Origin: an uncultured Bacillota bacterium
GTDB taxonomy: Bacteria; Bacillota; Clostridia; Peptostreptococcales; Anaerovoracaceae
Assembly (NCBI GenBank): GCA_902465215.1
Contig: CABQMM010000041.1
Coordinates: forward strand, 1-8,387
Reading direction: 5' to 3'
DNA: 8,387 nucleotides
Shown here: positions 6,217 through 8,387 of the stretch, one piece after another
Layout: each line of letters starts with the position of its first letter
Position numbering within the stretch: position 1 is the stretch's first letter
Made by a program: the position numbers and the translations under genes
The notes under the pieces: generated by a model
Database searches by the model: none
The model's input: the letters and a program-made list of their open reading frames with translations, nothing else
Told to the model about the DNA's origin: nothing

Positions 6217-6876
6217 ATGAGAAACAGATTTGACCAGCAGCTCGAGAAGCTGAATACGGAACTGATTAACATGGGTGCACTTTGCGAGGACGCAATGACC
6301 TGTGCAGTCCGTGCGATTTTTGATAAGGACGAGACTCTCATCGAAAAAGCGGAGGAGAGAGAAAGACAGATTGACCAGCTGGAAAGGGACATCGAAAATC
6401 TGTGCATGCGGCTTCTGCTCCAGCAGCAGCCGGTGGCAAGAGATCTTCGCATTATCTCATCGGCATTGAAAATGATTTCGGATATGGAACGTATCGGTGA
6501 TCAGGCAGCGGACATTGCCGAGATTGTAAAATATATGGCAGAGCGGGAAATTCCGAATGCACAGCATCTGAAAAATATGTCGGAATTTGCAAAAGGGATG
6601 CTCAGCTCAAGTATCAACGCGTTCGTTGAGCAGAACGCCGAAAAGGCCCGCAAGGTAATTTTGGACGACGATGTGGTGGACAGCTATTTTGAGCGGGTTA
6701 AAGCAGATTTGATCGAAAGTCTTACGCAGAGCGAAGCAGATAAGGAAGATGGTCAGTTTTTACTTGACATTCTGATGATTGCGAAATATATTGAAAGGGT
6801 GGGAGACCACGCGACGAATATTGCAGAGTGGGTTGTGTACGGATTGACGGGGGCGCACCCGGAGGAGACAAATTAA
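6217..6876 (+). CDS. phoU: Phosphate signalling protein PhoU
   Basis: PhoU connects the Pst transporter with the PhoR kinase, damping the phosphate-starvation response when phosphate is plentiful. The frame is open further upstream, but the ATG at 6217 has GGGAGG (6201-6206) ten bases before it and gives the standard N-terminus MRNRFDQQLEKLN. The protein is 219 residues, all-helical by composition, with two PhoU repeats of roughly 100 residues each. The metal-binding signatures are ERIGDQAADIAE (91-102) and ERVGDHATNIAEW (193-205). One base separates it from the pstB stop, and the next gene follows directly after its TAA. This pst-phoU-kinase context supports the role strongly. Confidence 0.96.
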   Translation: MRNRFDQQLEKLNTELINMGALCEDAMTCAVRAIFDKDETLIEKAEERERQIDQLERDIENLCMRLLLQQQPVARDLRIISSALKMISDMERIGDQAADIAEIVKYMAEREIPNAQHLKNMSEFAKGMLSSSINAFVEQNAEKARKVILDDDVVDSYFERVKADLIESLTQSEADKEDGQFLLDILMIAKYIERVGDHATNIAEWVVYGLTGAHPEETN

Positions 6877-7560
6877 ATGATCTATTTATTGGAAGATGAT
6901 GACAATATCAGAAATTTTGTGACATATGCGCTGAACAACTCCGGACTTTTGACGGAAGGATTTGATGTGCCGAGTGCGTTTTGGAAGGCGGTGGAGAAGG
7001 AAAAGCCGAACATGGCGATTCTGGACATCATGCTGCCGGAAGAAGACGGGCTGAGCGTTATGAGAAAACTCAGAAACCGACCGGACACGAAGGATATGCC
7101 GATTATGATGCTGACTGCTAAGAGCACGGAGTACGACAAGGTTCTGGGGCTTGACGGCGGTGCGGATGATTATGTGACCAAGCCGTTTGGGACGATGGAG
7201 CTGATTGCCAGAGCCAAGGCGCTTCTGCGCCGCGCAGATGTGACGGCGGCGATGGATACGGGCGACTATCATAACGGTGCATTGTATCTGAACCCTGCCA
7301 AACACATCATTCAGGTAAACGGAAACGATGTGGTTTTGACGCTGAAGGAGTTTCAGCTTTTATGCTATTTAGTAAAGAACAAAGGAAATGTTATGACGCG
7401 TGATCAGATTTTGCAGGAAATCTGGGGATATGAATTTGACGGTGAAAACCGCACGGTCGATGTACATATCCGGACGCTTCGCACGAAGCTCGGCGAGGCG
7501 GGAAGCCTGGTGGAAACGGTACGCGGCATCGGTTATAGAATTGGAGGCAGAAGCGTATGA
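6877..7560 (+). CDS. phoB: PhoB/PhoP-type response regulator (OmpR family)
   Basis: This is a DNA-binding response regulator of 227 residues, probably the transcription factor of the phosphate regulon (PhoB in Proteobacteria, PhoP in Bacillus). The receiver domain (about 1-118) has the acidic cluster EDDD (6-9), phospho-acceptor Asp50 in AILDIMLP, Thr80 in MMLTA and Lys102 in VTKPFG. The C-terminal winged helix (about 128-224) contains LTLKEFQLL and the recognition region RTVDVHIRTLRTKLG, ending in GIGYRIG. The start is abutted by the phoU stop and served by GGAGGAG (6861-6867) inside phoU. Its stop overlaps the start of the kinase gene by four bases. The domain type is certain; the phosphate role is inferred from neighbours. 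Confidence 0.93.
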   Translation: MIYLLEDDDNIRNFVTYALNNSGLLTEGFDVPSAFWKAVEKEKPNMAILDIMLPEEDGLSVMRKLRNRPDTKDMPIMMLTAKSTEYDKVLGLDGGADDYVTKPFGTMELIARAKALLRRADVTAAMDTGDYHNGALYLNPAKHIIQVNGNDVVLTLKEFQLLCYLVKNKGNVMTRDQILQEIWGYEFDGENRTVDVHIRTLRTKLGEAGSLVETVRGIGYRIGGRSV

Positions 7561-8387
7561 CAAGAAAAATATTTATCGGCGTAGTCAGCGTTTCCCTGAT
7601 TATCATGCTCATTTGCGCAGGACTTGTGACAGGCATTCTATACGATTATATGGGCGAAAAGCTCGACGATCAGCTTGCGAGTGAAGCGGTGCTTGTGGAA
7701 GAGGGCTGGCTGACAGGCGGCGAGGACTACCTTAAGGGGCTTGAAGCAAGACCGGACATCGCAAGCAGAATTACGCTGCTTTCCCCTACGGGAGACGTGC
7801 TGTATGACAGCGCCGCAGATACACATAAAATGGAAAACCATATGCAGAGGGAAGAAGTCAAAGAAGCTCTGACCGAAGGCGAAGGCTACGCAACGCGTGT
7901 ATCCTACACGCTGGCGCAGGATATGCGCTACTATGCGAAAAAGACGGCAGACGGAGATATTATCCGTATGTCCATGAGCCATAATTCCCGTATGCGGCTT
8001 TTGCTGGATACAGCGGGAATGATGCTTCTGACGATAGCAATCCTCTTTCTTTTAGGTGCGGCGATTTCTTATCGCGTGGCGAAGGCAATCATTCGTCCGA
8101 TTAACGAAATCGACCTTGATCATCCGGACATCCGCGAAAGCTATGATGAACTCGGGCCGCTTTTGCACCGCATCTCTCAGCAAAACGACAGCATTCGCCG
8201 GCAGATGGAAAAGCTTCGCAAAAGAAGGGAAGAGTTCAATATTATTACCGAGAACATGAGCGAGGGACTGATTATCCTTGATAAAGATGCGGAAATTCTC
8301 AGCTACAACTCCGGTGCTTTGAAAATGCTTGGTGTGGATGCTTCCGCAGCGGAGAAAATCGAGGGTTCGGTTCTGAAGCTGAACCGC
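7557..8387 (+). CDS. phoR: PhoR-type sensor histidine kinase, N-terminal part (3' end outside window)
   Basis: The frame opens at ATG 7557, overlapping the regulator stop as ATGA, with GGAGG at 7543-7547, and stays open for 277 codons to the window edge. Visible parts in order are TM1 (about 5-28), an extracytoplasmic sensor region of about 120 residues (28-147), TM2 (about 148-170), a short HAMP-like linker starting at IIRPINEI (178-185), a charged helix (RRQMEKLRKRREEF, 214-227) and the beginning of a PAS domain (FNIITENMSEGLIILDKDAE, 227-246). This is the layout of Gram-positive PhoR kinases, as is the position after a PhoB-type regulator. The HisKA and ATPase domains lie beyond the window, so kinase activity is inferred. 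The sensor part probably takes its phosphate cue through PhoU and the transporter. Confidence 0.9.
   Translation, partial: MTRKIFIGVVSVSLIIMLICAGLVTGILYDYMGEKLDDQLASEAVLVEEGWLTGGEDYLKGLEARPDIASRITLLSPTGDVLYDSAADTHKMENHMQREEVKEALTEGEGYATRVSYTLAQDMRYYAKKTADGDIIRMSMSHNSRMRLLLDTAGMMLLTIAILFLLGAAISYRVAKAIIRPINEIDLDHPDIRESYDELGPLLHRISQQNDSIRRQMEKLRKRREEFNIITENMSEGLIILDKDAEILSYNSGALKMLGVDASAAEKIEGSVLKLNR

Noticed and set aside
8056..8259. 67-codon plus-strand open frame near the end of the window
   Set aside because: It lies wholly inside the kinase gene in another frame; the kinase frame shows coherent transmembrane, linker and PAS sequence.
1..8387. Mobile elements, CRISPR arrays, tRNA or rRNA genes
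   Set aside because: I saw no transposase or integrase motifs, target-site duplications, regularly spaced repeats or structural RNA signatures; the gene content is core chromosomal.

Overview
The window is an ordinary stretch of chromosome, all of it transcribed on the + strand. It most likely comes from an anaerobic, low-to-moderate G+C Firmicute of the class Clostridia. The indications are strong GGAGG-type ribosome binding sites before nearly every gene, sigma-A-like promoters, U-tailed hairpin terminators, a short lipobox signal peptide, and a pst-phoU-phoB-phoR cluster of the gut-clostridial kind. I cannot name the genus. I see no mobile element, CRISPR array, tRNA or rRNA.

Region 1 (about 1-1901) is amino-acid transport plus a small DNA-repair-like gene. 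The window opens in the last 47 codons of a neurotransmitter:sodium symporter (NSS) family transporter. A complete second NSS transporter (199-1566) follows. It is a paralogue of the first, as the two C-termini align, and it appears to have its own extended -10 promoter. Three bases later comes a 102-residue protein of the O6-alkylguanine-DNA alkyltransferase family that keeps the PCHR cysteine. A terminator hairpin overlaps the end of that gene.

Region 2 (about 1937-2693) is a single-gene unit with promoter, strong ribosome binding site, gene and terminator. It encodes a ThrH-type HAD phosphatase (phosphoserine phosphatase/homoserine phosphotransferase).

Region 3 (about 2694 to the end) is the phosphate-starvation operon in the order pstS, pstC, pstA, pstB, phoU, phoB-type regulator, phoR-type kinase (cut by the window edge). 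Genes overlap or lie within 30 bases of each other, and I see no internal terminator. The lipoprotein PstS captures phosphate, PstC and PstA form the channel, and PstB drives import with ATP. PhoU links transporter state to the PhoR kinase, and PhoR controls the PhoB-type regulator. The regulator probably acts on the operon's own promoter, where TTTACC/TTAACG/TTAACA-like repeats precede a TATACT -10 box.

The most unusual feature is PstS itself. Its two sequence halves are in the reverse of the usual order: the SREDGSGTR...GYVSLGS half comes first and the AGSTSVSP...DIGMSSR half comes last. This makes the 287-residue protein look like a circular permutant of the classical phosphate-binding protein. 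No wholly new multi-gene system is evident.
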